In this document: positions 43,276 to 51,356 of the stretch, piece after piece
Layout of the letters: each line of letters begins with the position of its first letter
Position numbering within the stretch: position 1 is the first letter of the stretch
NCBI GenBank assembly: GCA_964345225.1
Contig: CAYFQB010000032.1
Span: forward strand, 1 to 64,000
Length of the DNA: 64,000 bases
Direction: 5' to 3'
Source: CAYFQB01 sp964345225
Lineage (GTDB): Bacteria; Nitrospirota; Thermodesulfovibrionia; Thermodesulfovibrionales; UBA6898
The notes under the pieces: generated by a model
Told to the model about the DNA's origin: nothing
The model's input: the letters and a program-made list of their open reading frames with translations, nothing else
The model's database searches: none
Made by a program: the position numbers and the translations under genes

Positions 43276-43757
43276 ATATACCCCCTAAGGTCGCTGTTTT
43301 ACCTATGAAGTATATTACCATCAAAACAACATAATTGAAATAAATTCCCTAACCTGGATAATGAAAGAAAAGAAATAAACTATATACAGAATAAGTAGGC
43401 CTTTTAGTCATTAAAACTCGGAAATTGGTATTGGTAATGGTAACTATGCTCATTTAAACTATAGTTTATGTCTTACGGTAACGGTAACGAAGCCCGTTTT
43501 GTAATCTTGTTTGTCTGGTTTTGTTTTGTTTTTCTAGTTTATCTGGTCTATTTTTTTAAGGACAATTTAATTCTCCGAATTGGAAGTGAGCTGTGCCCCC
43601 AGTTAAATAAACATATAATGACAATTAACGGGACAGGCTGGAATTTAATGCTTTGCATTGGAAGATAGCCTTCGGCTGGAACAGATATATTTATATAGTT
43701 TATTTAGTCATTTACTGCTTGCTGCCTACTTTTTTGCTCGTGCTTTGCGAAAGGGGG
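43276..43757. repeat. Composite repeat module R3 in a gene-free gap
   Basis: The GTTAC/GTAAC element is at 43464-43500 (GTCTTACGGTAACGGTAACG then AAGCCCGTTTT). 9-bp words follow at about 43509-43554 (GTTTGTCTG, TGTTTTTCT, AGTTTATCT, GGTCTATTT). A short 7-mer tract at 43711-43748 (CTGCTTG, CTGCCTA, CTTTTTT, CTCGTGC) ends next to the dehydrogenase stop codon. The first 190 bp hold nothing I recognise. Confidence 0.8.
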
Positions 43758-44780
43758 TCAGGGGGTAATAACATATTTTACACCGATGCCGTTAGCCAGT
43801 CTGGTAAAAACATTTTGAATCTCTCTAAGAGGATATTTTCCTGTAATTAACTTTTTAATTTCTAAGTTCTTATTCTTTTTCTTTAAAAGGTTAAATGCCT
43901 TTTTTACATCCTGAGGTGTAAAATGGAAAGCTCCCCTGATTGTTATTTCGTCATAATGCAGTCTTTCCGCATTAAAATTGACTCTAGCTCCTGCCCTGCA
44001 TCCTCCAAATAGTATAACAGTCCCTCCTTTTCTGACATAATCGACTGAAGACTCCCAAATCTCAGGCTGTCCGGTACATTCAAATACATAATCTACACCT
44101 ACCCCACCTGTAAAATCACGAACGGACTTTCCTGATTGTGTATGATTGAAGACGAAATCAGCACCTAACTTAGATGCTATCCTAAGCCTTTCCTCCTCGA
44201 TACCTGTTATCAGTACTTTCGCTCCTTTTGATTTTGCAATCATAAGATGCATAAGACCGATTGGTCCAGCTCCTATTATAAATATCGTGTCTTTCTTATT
44301 GATACCCAGCGGCTCCATGCTGTGAATAATACAGGATAGTGGTTCAAGAAATGATGCCTCAATAAAGTTTAAACTTTCCGGTTTTTTAAATGTATTCTGC
44401 TTGACTATATGTTTCGGAAGTATAATGTATTCAGAAAAAGCTCCGAGCATCTTTGTCGACATTATGTTTTCACATAGATTGAAAATATTTCGTCTGCAAT
44501 AATAACAGTTAAGACAGGGAGCACTGTGTACCGCCATAATAGCATCACCTATCTTAAAGTTGCTGACACCTTTGCCTTTTTTAACCACAATTCCTGAAAA
44601 TTCATGGCCGAATGGGCCCGGCATGGGTATTAAAGAATGACCTCTTAAAAAAGCCTTGAGGTCAGTCCCGCAGGTCAGGGAAGCTTTAATTTTTAAAAGC
44701 AGTTCACCTTCAGAAGGTTCTGGTATATCAACCTCTCTTACCTCTATGATCCCAGGTCTTATTAAAATAGCTGAAAGCAA
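43758..44780 (-). CDS. Zinc-dependent dehydrogenase (second copy)
   Basis: A 340-residue medium-chain dehydrogenase of the same family as 39490-40515, clearly diverged from it. Catalytic-zinc residues are in LTCGTDLKAF and GPFGHEFSG; the four-cysteine structural site is CLNCYYCRRNIFNLC; Rossmann motif IIGAGPIGLMHL. TTG start after GGAG. Three bases downstream of a small membrane-protein gene in the same direction. Substrate unknown; sugar-alcohol or threonine-type dehydrogenase activity is possible. Confidence 0.9.
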   Translation of the reverse strand: MLSAILIRPGIIEVREVDIPEPSEGELLLKIKASLTCGTDLKAFLRGHSLIPMPGPFGHEFSGIVVKKGKGVSNFKIGDAIMAVHSAPCLNCYYCRRNIFNLCENIMSTKMLGAFSEYIILPKHIVKQNTFKKPESLNFIEASFLEPLSCIIHSMEPLGINKKDTIFIIGAGPIGLMHLMIAKSKGAKVLITGIEEERLRIASKLGADFVFNHTQSGKSVRDFTGGVGVDYVFECTGQPEIWESSVDYVRKGGTVILFGGCRAGARVNFNAERLHYDEITIRGAFHFTPQDVKKAFNLLKKKNKNLEIKKLITGKYPLREIQNVFTRLANGIGVKYVITP

Positions 44781-44783
44781 ATT

Positions 44784-45032
44784 TCAGAACTCCAGTTTTC
44801 CCCCTAGAATCTGTCCTGTGACAGCTGCGAATATGAATAACGGTATATACAGGGAATCTAGATTAGAAAGAATCCTAGCAATTATAACCACAGGTACTGG
44901 CATATGTATATATAAAAACCACTTTATAGAGAATTTACTTGATTTATTCCTCAGATATCCAAAATATAGATTAAGCATGAATGTTATTGAAAAAATGCTT
45001 ATAATAATTGCTGATTTTGAAGTAAAATCCAT
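44784..45032 (-). CDS. Small conserved membrane protein
   Basis: An 82-residue protein with two or three hydrophobic helices. Its middle (LNLYFGYLRNKSSKFS, WFLYIHMPVPVVIIARIL) and C-terminus (FIFAAVTGQILGGKLEF) match a pattern I recall from unnamed short membrane proteins in other anaerobes. Three bases upstream of the zinc dehydrogenase, so probably co-transcribed. Function unknown. Confidence 0.65.
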   Translation of the reverse strand: MDFTSKSAIIISIFSITFMLNLYFGYLRNKSSKFSIKWFLYIHMPVPVVIIARILSNLDSLYIPLFIFAAVTGQILGGKLEF

Positions 45033-45425
45033 TGTAAAAAATAACTTAACCTCGATAATAAGTCAAGCTATTAAAGGCTCTGGAGTTAAAGGATAAAATA
45101 AAAAATAATGCTATAACTAATTGAAATTATTAAAAATATCAGTAATATCAAAATACTTTAATTACAAATAACATCTTTTACTGATATACTTTAAATTTAA
45201 AGAATATTTTTGAAATCTTTTAAATAATTTAGAGCTTAATTTTTAAAATAAAAAAGCAGGAAAATATTCTTATTGAAAGCCAGGATTGTCCGCAGGGCTT
45301 CTAAACTGTCTGGTAGTACGACTTTTTGCGGCACTATATTTATAGTTATGATCGATTACGATAGAAGAGAATTAATGGACATAATTACAGGAAACGGTTA
45401 ATAAAAGTGTTTAACGGGAATAGCC
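45033..45425. other. AT-rich upstream region of larC
   Basis: No recognised gene. A 17-codon ATG frame (45349-45402, MIDYDRRELMDIITGNG) ends shortly before larC and could be a leader peptide, but nothing proves translation. No clear promoter or repeat is seen in the very AT-rich first 200 bp. Confidence 0.35.
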
Positions 45426-46613
45426 TTGAAAATAGCATACTTTGACTGTTTTTCAGGTATAAGCGGTGATATGTGTCTGGGAGCAATCGTAGATGCCGGG
45501 GCACCCCTTGAAGAAATCCTTAAAAACCTTAGGAAATTACCTGTAAAAGGTTACAGTCTTTCAGAAAAAAAAGTCAGGCGCTCAGGCTTTACTGCAACAA
45601 AAGTCGAAGTAGTTCTGAAGTCCAGGGTAAAACATAACTCAGAACCCAGGAAATGGAAGGATATACAGAAGATAATAAAAGCCTCTTCACTGTCAGATGA
45701 TATTAAAAAGAAAGGTCATAAAATCTTTAGAATTCTTTTTGAGGCTGAATCAAAGGTCCATGGAGAATCAATAAATAAGGTACATCTTCACGAATTAGGC
45801 GGCGTTGATTGTTTGATTGATATCTTCGGCACATTGATAGGCCTTGAGTTACTAGGAATTAAAAGTGTCTACTCTTCGCCAGTTAACTTAGGCGGAGGCA
45901 CTATTAAAACAGTACACGGAACAATACCCGTTCCAGCACCTGCAACTACTGAAATATTGAGGGATGTGCCGGTATATCTATCAGGCATCCCTTTTGAACT
46001 GACCACACCTACTGGTGCTGCAATATTAAAATCAATCTCTAAAGGATTTGGGGTAATACCTGTCTTTAATCTCGTAAAGACAGCTATTGGCGCAGGAAGC
46101 AGGGAATTAGAAGTCATGCCTAATATACTAAGAATTTTGATAGGGGATATCTACAAGAAATCAAATGTTGAAACAGTTACAGTGATTGAGACAAATATAG
46201 ATGACATGAACCCCCAGATATATGAATATCTGATTGAGAAGCTTTTGCTTAAGGGTGCTCTCGACGTTTATATGACACAGGTAATAATGAAAAAAACGAG
46301 GCCCGGTATAGAATTAAGTGTATTATGTCATAAGGACAGAAGAGATGACCTGATAAACTTAATACTTAAAGAAACAACTACAATCGGGGTCCGTTATTAT
46401 GAAACTCGCAGAATAAAAATGGATAGAAGACTTACAGATGTGCAAACAAAATACGGAAAGATAAGGTTGAAGATTTCCAAATTTAAAGATTCAAAATTAA
46501 AGTATATACCTGAATATGAGGACTGCAAAAAAATAGCGAGAGAAAGTGATGTGCCTTTATTGGAGGTTTTCGAGGAAGTCAGGAGATCCGCAAAAAGAAA
46601 GATGAAAACTTAA
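45426..46613 (+). CDS. larC: Nickel-insertion protein LarC
   Basis: A 395-residue protein of the LarC/COG1641 family, a CTP-dependent cyclometallase that inserts nickel into the pincer nucleotide. Typical blocks: YFDCFSGISGDMCLGA at the N-terminus, KVHLHELGGVDCLIDI, VNLGGGTIKTVHGTIPVPAP in the centre, and IETNIDDMNPQIYEYL followed by a ferredoxin-like C-terminal half with IGVRYYE. It is one continuous frame, unlike lactobacilli, where larC1 and larC2 are joined by frameshifting. TTG start. larB is at 16795-17532. Confidence 0.95.
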   Translation: MKIAYFDCFSGISGDMCLGAIVDAGAPLEEILKNLRKLPVKGYSLSEKKVRRSGFTATKVEVVLKSRVKHNSEPRKWKDIQKIIKASSLSDDIKKKGHKIFRILFEAESKVHGESINKVHLHELGGVDCLIDIFGTLIGLELLGIKSVYSSPVNLGGGTIKTVHGTIPVPAPATTEILRDVPVYLSGIPFELTTPTGAAILKSISKGFGVIPVFNLVKTAIGAGSRELEVMPNILRILIGDIYKKSNVETVTVIETNIDDMNPQIYEYLIEKLLLKGALDVYMTQVIMKKTRPGIELSVLCHKDRRDDLINLILKETTTIGVRYYETRRIKMDRRLTDVQTKYGKIRLKISKFKDSKLKYIPEYEDCKKIARESDVPLLEVFEEVRRSAKRKMKT

Positions 46614-46686
46614 GGACAACACAAAGTTTACCCTGTGAAAAGGACAGTCATTTAGTAGAAACAGTTTTTCTGATTAGATTATTTCT

Positions 46687-47130
46687 ATGAAAATTAAATG
46701 TCCAAAAGGATTACTGGCTCTTTCGTTGCTTACCCTGCTAAGTTCACTTGCCTCTTTTAGATATGTTTTTTCCGGGGGACAGATATTTGTTGCGGGCATC
46801 TTGCTTGAAGGGATGGCATTTAAAATTTATTATTCAGTAATAGCCTCTACCGGTGTTGCCTGTTCTGTCGGAATTTTCCTATTAAAAAGATGGGCGTTTA
46901 TTTTATTTTTAATCGAGAATATTATTTGGGAATTAATATCGATACTCAATATCCTTGTTGTTACCAGGAGTGACCTTTTGATGGCTGGCTGGAAAGACAG
47001 CGATGATTTATTATCTGGTTATCGAGGATTAATGATTATAGCTATGTTTATTGGCTTGATTTATATTGTCTGGGCTCTGAGCTATAAAAATTATTTTCGT
47101 AAAAAAAACTGCATAAACTCACCCTTATAA
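46687..47130 (+). CDS. Small four-helix membrane protein
   Basis: A 147-residue protein with about four hydrophobic helices (LLALSLLTLLSSLASF, VIASTGVACSVGIFLL, FILFLIENIIWELISIL, GLMIIAMFIGLIYIVWAL). No family is recognised. It is 73 bp downstream of larC on the same strand and may share its transcript. A transport role for nickel cannot be claimed. Confidence 0.6.
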   Translation: MKIKCPKGLLALSLLTLLSSLASFRYVFSGGQIFVAGILLEGMAFKIYYSVIASTGVACSVGIFLLKRWAFILFLIENIIWELISILNILVVTRSDLLMAGWKDSDDLLSGYRGLMIIAMFIGLIYIVWALSYKNYFRKKNCINSPL

Positions 47131-47572
47131 CCTTATAATATTTCTGGTTCATCTAACGTTTGGTTACGTCCTAAGGTAACGGTTACGAGGCCCGTTTCGT
47201 CAGTCGTCTTTCGGTTATGTGTTTACTTAGTTTGTTTGGTTTCTCTAGTTTATCTGGTTTCTCTGGTTCGCCCTGCTCCCTGCTCCTTGCACCCTGCTTT
47301 TTACTCCTTACTCCTCACTCCTCACTTTTCACTCCTCACTTTTCACTTTTACTCGCCTCTAGTTTTCAATCTTCAATTTTCAATCTGCATTCTGCATTTT
47401 GCATTCTTCAATTTTCTTTGTGCTTTACTGCTTACTCCCTACTTTTTCCCCTGATTCCCTGCTCCTTACTCCTTACTTAAATAAAATTATATTCTTATTA
47501 CAAATATTAATTAGACTGCATATCAGAATTGTTTTGTAATTTAATTATAAAGTCTAGCAGGGGGGAAGAAAT
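47131..47572. repeat. Composite repeat module R4, the longest array
   Basis: The long form of the GTTAC/GTAAC element is at 47161-47220 (core GGTAACGGTTACGAGGCCC, ending CGGTTATGTG, as in R1). 9-bp words run from about 47229 to 47268 (GGTTTCTCT, AGTTTATCT, GGTTTCTCT). Almost continuous 7-bp words follow to 47477: CCCTGCT, CTCCTTA, CTCCTCA, CTTTTCA, then TCTTCAA, TCTGCAT and TTTGCAT, then CTGCTTA types. The last 95 bp before ompA are plain AT-rich leader. Confidence 0.88.
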
Positions 47573-48322
47573 ATGAATAAAGCTATAATGTCCAGAAGTT
47601 TTTTTGTATTTTTTATTTTTATTTCTCTTACCTATCTTTTCGGTTGTGCGGGTATGGAATTTTCACCGCCATATGGATTTATTCATAAGGAACTCATAGA
47701 GGCCGATGAGTCCATTACAGCAGCACAACAGGCAGGTAAGGATGCCGAATGTCCCGAAGAGTTCACAGAAGCAAAAGTTAGAAGAGATGATGCTTTTGAG
47801 ACTTATTTTAAATGCAGAACCAATGAAGCGATCAAATTGGCTTTAGAGGCAAAAGAAATGGCTGATGGCCTCTGTCCCAAAATTCATGTTGCTGTCAAAC
47901 CACCTCCACCTACACCTGAACCAGAGCCTGAACCAAAACCTGAGCCAGTTGTAGTTGAAGCACCTCAACCAAAGATCATCGACAGGATGACTCTCCATAT
48001 TAACTTTGATACTGATAAGGCAGTTATAAAGCAGGGAGATTATGCAAAACTGAATGAGGCAATTGAGTTTATCAACAAATATCCAGATTCTTCTGTTGTT
48101 ATTGAGGGACATACAGATAGCACTGGAAGTATTAAATACAATCAAAATCTGTCAAATAAAAGAGCAGATGCAGTAAGAAATTATCTTATAACGCACTCTG
48201 CTATTCCGGCATCCAGAATAACAGCAAGAGGCTATGGTGAATCAAGGCCTGTTGGTACAAACAAAACACCTCAGGGCAGGTATAACAACAGACGTGCTGA
48301 GATTCTTATAGTTTCGGAATAG
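47573..48322 (+). CDS. OmpA-family peptidoglycan-associated lipoprotein
   Basis: A 249-residue lipoprotein. The signal peptide ends in LFGCAG (lipobox). A helical segment (residues 35-95, EADESITAAQQAGKDA) is followed by a Pro/Glu-rich linker at 100-125. The C-terminal OmpA domain has HINFDTDKAVIKQ, VIEGHTDSTGS, YNQNLSNKRADAVRNYL and GYGESRPVGTN, which bind peptidoglycan. It should tie the outer membrane to the wall. ATG follows GGGGGG. A strong hairpin terminator follows at 48367-48414. Confidence 0.93.
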   Translation: MNKAIMSRSFFVFFIFISLTYLFGCAGMEFSPPYGFIHKELIEADESITAAQQAGKDAECPEEFTEAKVRRDDAFETYFKCRTNEAIKLALEAKEMADGLCPKIHVAVKPPPPTPEPEPEPKPEPVVVEAPQPKIIDRMTLHINFDTDKAVIKQGDYAKLNEAIEFINKYPDSSVVIEGHTDSTGSIKYNQNLSNKRADAVRNYLITHSAIPASRITARGYGESRPVGTNKTPQGRYNNRRAEILIVSE

Positions 48323-48366
48323 TATTGGTATAGGGCTTTTATTGTAAACAGATTGTCTCTAATCAT

Positions 48367-48415
48367 AAAATCCCCGCCCTTAATAGACCAAAGGTCTACC
48401 GGGGCGGGGATTTTA
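48367..48415 (+). terminator. Intrinsic terminator, two-stage hairpin
   Basis: AAAATCCCCGCCC at 48367-48379 pairs with GGGCGGGGATTTT at 48402-48414; an inner stem TAGACC-AAA-GGTCTA caps it. The symmetric A and T tracts make it usable on both strands. It lies 45 bp after the OmpA-family gene. Confidence 0.9.
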
Positions 48416-48821
48416 TACAGGGGTAAAAAGCAGTACAAATTTTCCTGATTTTTTGGGGAAAATGGTATCAGGTCTCAACAGACTATTGAAAAAGTACTAT
48501 TTTTTGTCATTTCGAGGAGTACCGAATTGTCTTGACGACGAAGCAATCTAAAAAGTATCAAATATATAATGAGATTGCTTCTGCCGAAATGTCGGCATCT
48601 TAATGACGATAATTATGTTAGTTTTATATATTTCTTAGTTTTGCAACAGCCAGTCAAGATCTGACACTTTTATATCTCAACCAAAATGAGTTATACAATA
48701 TAACAAAGCTATATATTTACCCCTTTAGAAAGGCGGAGGTCTTCTAACGGGGGGGGTACTATTAGATGTAAAATTGATATTCAGTTGAAAGATTGTGTAT
48801 TATGTATCTTATTTATCATAG
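48416..48821. repeat. Gene-free gap with two palindromic repeats
   Basis: 48504-48606 is a GTCATTTCGAGGAG repeat whose AAGCAATCT and AGATTGCTTC arms can pair (related to 2583-2652). 48716-48758 is copy C of the GTAAACCCCGTT-arm family (TTTACCCCTTTAGAAA with TTCTAACGGGG). The rest is unassigned. Confidence 0.65.
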
Positions 48822-49130
48822 ATGACTGATTGGTATTTCTTGAAGATTAACAAATTGCCATTTAATAGCAGAAGAGCACAGATACGTTCTGATTTTCACC
48901 ATGAGATAAAATATATTTTGAATCCTGATACAACTGGTGAAATCTTTAATGGAGTTGCCGTTAATATCAGTGGAACAGGACTATGCCTCTATGTATCTAA
49001 CCATCTAAGTGAAGGGCAGGGGATAACAATTAAGAGTATTTTCCGTGATTCATATAAGTCAGGAATTGTGCGCTGGAGTGAAAAAATAGTTGAAAATATT
49101 TACAGGGTTGGATTGATATTTACTAAATAG
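48822..49130 (+). CDS. PilZ-domain protein
   Basis: A 102-residue stand-alone PilZ-like domain. SRRAQIRSDF corresponds to the RxxxR motif and NISGTGLCLYVSNHLSEGQG to the DxSxxG region, although the Asp is Asn here. GIVRWSEKI and YRVGLIF complete the barrel. Likely a cyclic-di-GMP receiver, with reduced confidence because of the changed Asp. Context gives no partner. Confidence 0.8.
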   Translation: MTDWYFLKINKLPFNSRRAQIRSDFHHEIKYILNPDTTGEIFNGVAVNISGTGLCLYVSNHLSEGQGITIKSIFRDSYKSGIVRWSEKIVENIYRVGLIFTK

Positions 49131-49178
49131 TGTTTTAAAATTCTTTAATAATAAATTAAATATTAAAGAATAATCCTA

Positions 49179-49318
49179 GTGAACCCCATTAAAAAGGAGT
49201 TGCGTGTCAATGGCTTTAGACGACCTACTGCAACCTGCCTGCCCGCTTCGCCGAATCGAGGCAAGCAGGCATTTTTTAACTTTCGATTTCATCGAAGGCT
49301 TTTTTTACGGGGTGAATC
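49179..49318. repeat. Element E: 140-bp unit with GTGAACCCC-like ends and internal terminator
   Basis: The outer ends GTGAACCCCATT and ACGGGGTGAAT are near-inverted and recall the GTAAACCCCGTT family. Inside are TGCCTGC (49236-49242) and GCAGGCA (49265-49271), followed by a T6 tract, and a second hairpin TTCGAT-TTC-ATCGAA. It lies between the PilZ gene and the small coiled-coil gene. It may serve as a terminator for the PilZ gene; origin as a mobile repeat is inferred. Confidence 0.6.
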
Positions 49319-49386
49319 TTATTTCATGCTCATAATTGTCTTTTTGAAAACCTTAATTATATTTAACCTGTTAAAGAGGGGGAAAT

Positions 49387-49614
49387 ATGGCAGAAATGGA
49401 TAATAAACTTGATGAAATATCAAATCAACTTAACGAAAATATATTAGCCGTAAAGGGAACATTAGAACTCATAGATACGTCTGTTACAGAGGAAGAACTG
49501 CATGAACTTTTAATTAAGTCAATTGAAAGGATGGATATAATTCAGAGATTATCTAACGATATTCTTGTGGTTCTAAAAAATTGCTTTGACAAAATAGGGG
49601 AGATTAAAAAATAG
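49387..49614 (+). CDS. Small coiled-coil protein
   Basis: A 75-residue, almost wholly helical protein (MDNKLDEISNQLNENIL, ELHELLIKSIERMDIIQRL). ATG follows GAGGGGGAAAT, a strong ribosome-binding site. The pattern resembles a dimerisation helix pair of a histidine kinase without the phospho-acceptor region, but no family is recognised. Followed by a repeat (49657-49703) and a terminator. Confidence 0.6.
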   Translation: MAEMDNKLDEISNQLNENILAVKGTLELIDTSVTEEELHELLIKSIERMDIIQRLSNDILVVLKNCFDKIGEIKK

Positions 49615-49656
49615 CAATACCACATTTATAGGCAATATTTTTTTCATCTTTCTCTC

Positions 49657-49703
49657 GTAAACCCCGTTAGAAGAAAATAACAACAATTTCTAAACGGGGT
49701 AAA
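49657..49703. repeat. Copy B of the GTAAACCCCGTT-arm palindrome family
   Basis: GTAAACCCCGTTAGAAG at one end and TTTCTAAACGGGGTAAAT at the other form an imperfect inverted repeat around an A-rich centre. It is the clearest member of the family also seen at 2763-2804, 48716-48758 and 60393-60490. Confidence 0.8.
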
Positions 49704-49719
49704 TCCTCACTAATAATAA

Positions 49720-49750
49720 AGGGCCGCTGTTTCCAGCGGCCCGGTTTTGA
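49720..49750 (-). terminator. Hairpin terminator downstream of the HtrA gene
   Basis: GGGCCGCTG (49721-49729), loop TTTC, CAGCGGCCC (49734-49742). Minus-strand reading gives a TTTATTATT tract after the stem; plus-strand reading gives GGTTTTG. It could serve both the 75-residue gene and the protease gene. Confidence 0.8.
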
Positions 49751-49764
49751 TATTTATTTATTAT

Positions 49765-51234
49765 TTATCTTTTAGATAACGAAATAAAAAATGACGAGCC
49801 TCTCCTGAATACGAGGAGCAACACATCCTCATCACTCTTAATTTCTGACACCACTTTCTGGTAATCCTCAACATCACTTATCTTTATCCTGTTTATTTCC
49901 TGAATGATATCACCTTGTATTAGTACACCTATGGCAGGACTGTCCTGATCGATATTATTAATAATAACTCCCTTTATCCTTTCAGGGATTCTTAATCTTT
50001 TTGCCATTTCCTGTGTAATATCCTTAACACCAATCCCCTTCATTACATTTTCATATTCACCTGTCAAAGGTTGTTTCATTTCAGCAGGTAATTCCCCGAT
50101 GGTTACTTTAATCGTCTGTTTTTTATTATCCCTAAGTACCTCCAATTTATATATTCCTCCGGGGATGCTATTAGCGACCATATTACGAAGTACATAAGGT
50201 TTATCTATCTTCTTACCGTCATACTCCATAATTACGTCTCCTCTTTTAAGTCCAGCCTTTTCTGCAGGGCTGTTCTCGACTACATCGGCTACAAGGGCGC
50301 CAGTCTCTTCTTTAAGATTGAATTGTTTTGCAAGTTCATGGGTTATTCCCTGTATAGAAACACCAAGCCAACCCCTTACGACCCTACCTTCTTTTATCAG
50401 GCTTTCCATAACTGATTTCGCCATATTGCTGGGTATTGCGAAACCTATTCCCTGGTATCCACCGCTTGTGCTGTAAATTGCTGTATTTATGCCAACCAGT
50501 TCACCTCTGACATTTACAAGGGCTCCACCAGAATTCCCCGGGTTTATCGCTGCATCTGTTTGTATAAAGTCTTCGTAGTCTGCAATACCGACTTCTGCCC
50601 TTCCAAGGGCACTTACTATACCCATGGTAACCGTCTGGTTAAGGCCATAGGGATTCCCGATTGCAAGCACAACTTCTCCAACCTCAAGCTTATCAGCATC
50701 ACCCCACGATATAGTTGCCAGGCCGGTTGCATCTATTTTAACAACTGCTATTTCTGTTTTCGGGTCTGAGCCTATTACTTTGCCTGTGTATTCTTTCCTA
50801 TCTGAAAGTATTACTTTTATCTCATCAGCATCTTTGATTACATGATAGTTTGTAATTATATATCCATCAGAGGAAACTATAACTCCAGAGCCCAGTCCGA
50901 CTGATTTGCGTTCCTGAGGACGCCCCTGATGTCCGAATTTATCTCCAAAAAAGCGCCTGAAAAAAGGATCATCAAAAAAAGGATCCCACCCTCCTGAAAT
51001 TCTTATCGTCCTGGTCGTGGAAATATTAACGATTGCAGGTTTGACAGCTCCTGAGACCTCAGCCATAGCCTTGCCCGTTTTTGATAAAAAATCAACTGAA
51101 TCTTCAGAGATTATTGAACTCTGTGCATGGGTCTCTGAGAGATGGCTAAATTGTGAAGAAATAAACAGCCCAAGTACCAATCCAATAACAATAAGTAGTG
51201 TTGTACCGAAAAACTTTCTGCCTTTTAAAGACAT
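49765..51234 (-). CDS. degP: HtrA/DegP periplasmic serine protease
   Basis: A 489-residue protease-chaperone. An N-terminal membrane segment or signal (LLIVIGLVLGLFIS) is followed by the trypsin-like domain with the catalytic triad: His in ITNYHVIKD, Asp in KTEIAVVKID, Ser in NPGNSGGALV. Two PDZ domains follow (GWLGVSIQGI start; second from about residue 395). It degrades or refolds damaged periplasmic proteins. ATG has an AGGAGG site. Length and motif set are complete. Confidence 0.96.
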   Translation of the reverse strand: MSLKGRKFFGTTLLIVIGLVLGLFISSQFSHLSETHAQSSIISEDSVDFLSKTGKAMAEVSGAVKPAIVNISTTRTIRISGGWDPFFDDPFFRRFFGDKFGHQGRPQERKSVGLGSGVIVSSDGYIITNYHVIKDADEIKVILSDRKEYTGKVIGSDPKTEIAVVKIDATGLATISWGDADKLEVGEVVLAIGNPYGLNQTVTMGIVSALGRAEVGIADYEDFIQTDAAINPGNSGGALVNVRGELVGINTAIYSTSGGYQGIGFAIPSNMAKSVMESLIKEGRVVRGWLGVSIQGITHELAKQFNLKEETGALVADVVENSPAEKAGLKRGDVIMEYDGKKIDKPYVLRNMVANSIPGGIYKLEVLRDNKKQTIKVTIGELPAEMKQPLTGEYENVMKGIGVKDITQEMAKRLRIPERIKGVIINNIDQDSPAIGVLIQGDIIQEINRIKISDVEDYQKVVSEIKSDEDVLLLVFRRGSSFFISLSKR

Positions 51235-51356
51235 TTTTTCCTCCTGTTATTTCAAAAATGATTTCTGATTTGCATAATATGATTAAAACAGTTACTTATA
51301 TCCTTAAACACCTAATTACCCAAATAGGTTTCACTAAAAATATCATTGATTGAAAT

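Noticed and set aside
43468..43668. 66-residue hydrophobic open frame
   Set aside because: It begins within the GTTAC element and its hydrophobicity comes from the 9-bp GTTTTTCT-type words.
44656..45096. 146-residue open frame on the plus strand
   Set aside because: It is antisense to the dehydrogenase start and the small membrane gene, both with better protein character.
45349..45402. 17-codon leader peptide before larC
   Set aside because: Only an ATG and a stop; no ribosome-binding site, regulatory codons or terminator. Mentioned in the region note but not called.
45426..46613. Programmed frameshift in larC as in lactobacilli
   Set aside because: The gene is one uninterrupted frame covering both halves of the family.
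47269..47477. Possible CRISPR array
   Set aside because: Repeats are 7 bp, degenerate and without spacers; no cas gene is present.
47217..47480. Open frames of 72-87 codons rich in Leu, Ser and Pro
   Set aside because: They are translations of 7-bp word arrays; composition is fully explained by the repeats.
49179..49403. 74-residue open frame
   Set aside because: It spans repeat element E with its terminator hairpin and overlaps the start of the well-supported 75-residue gene.
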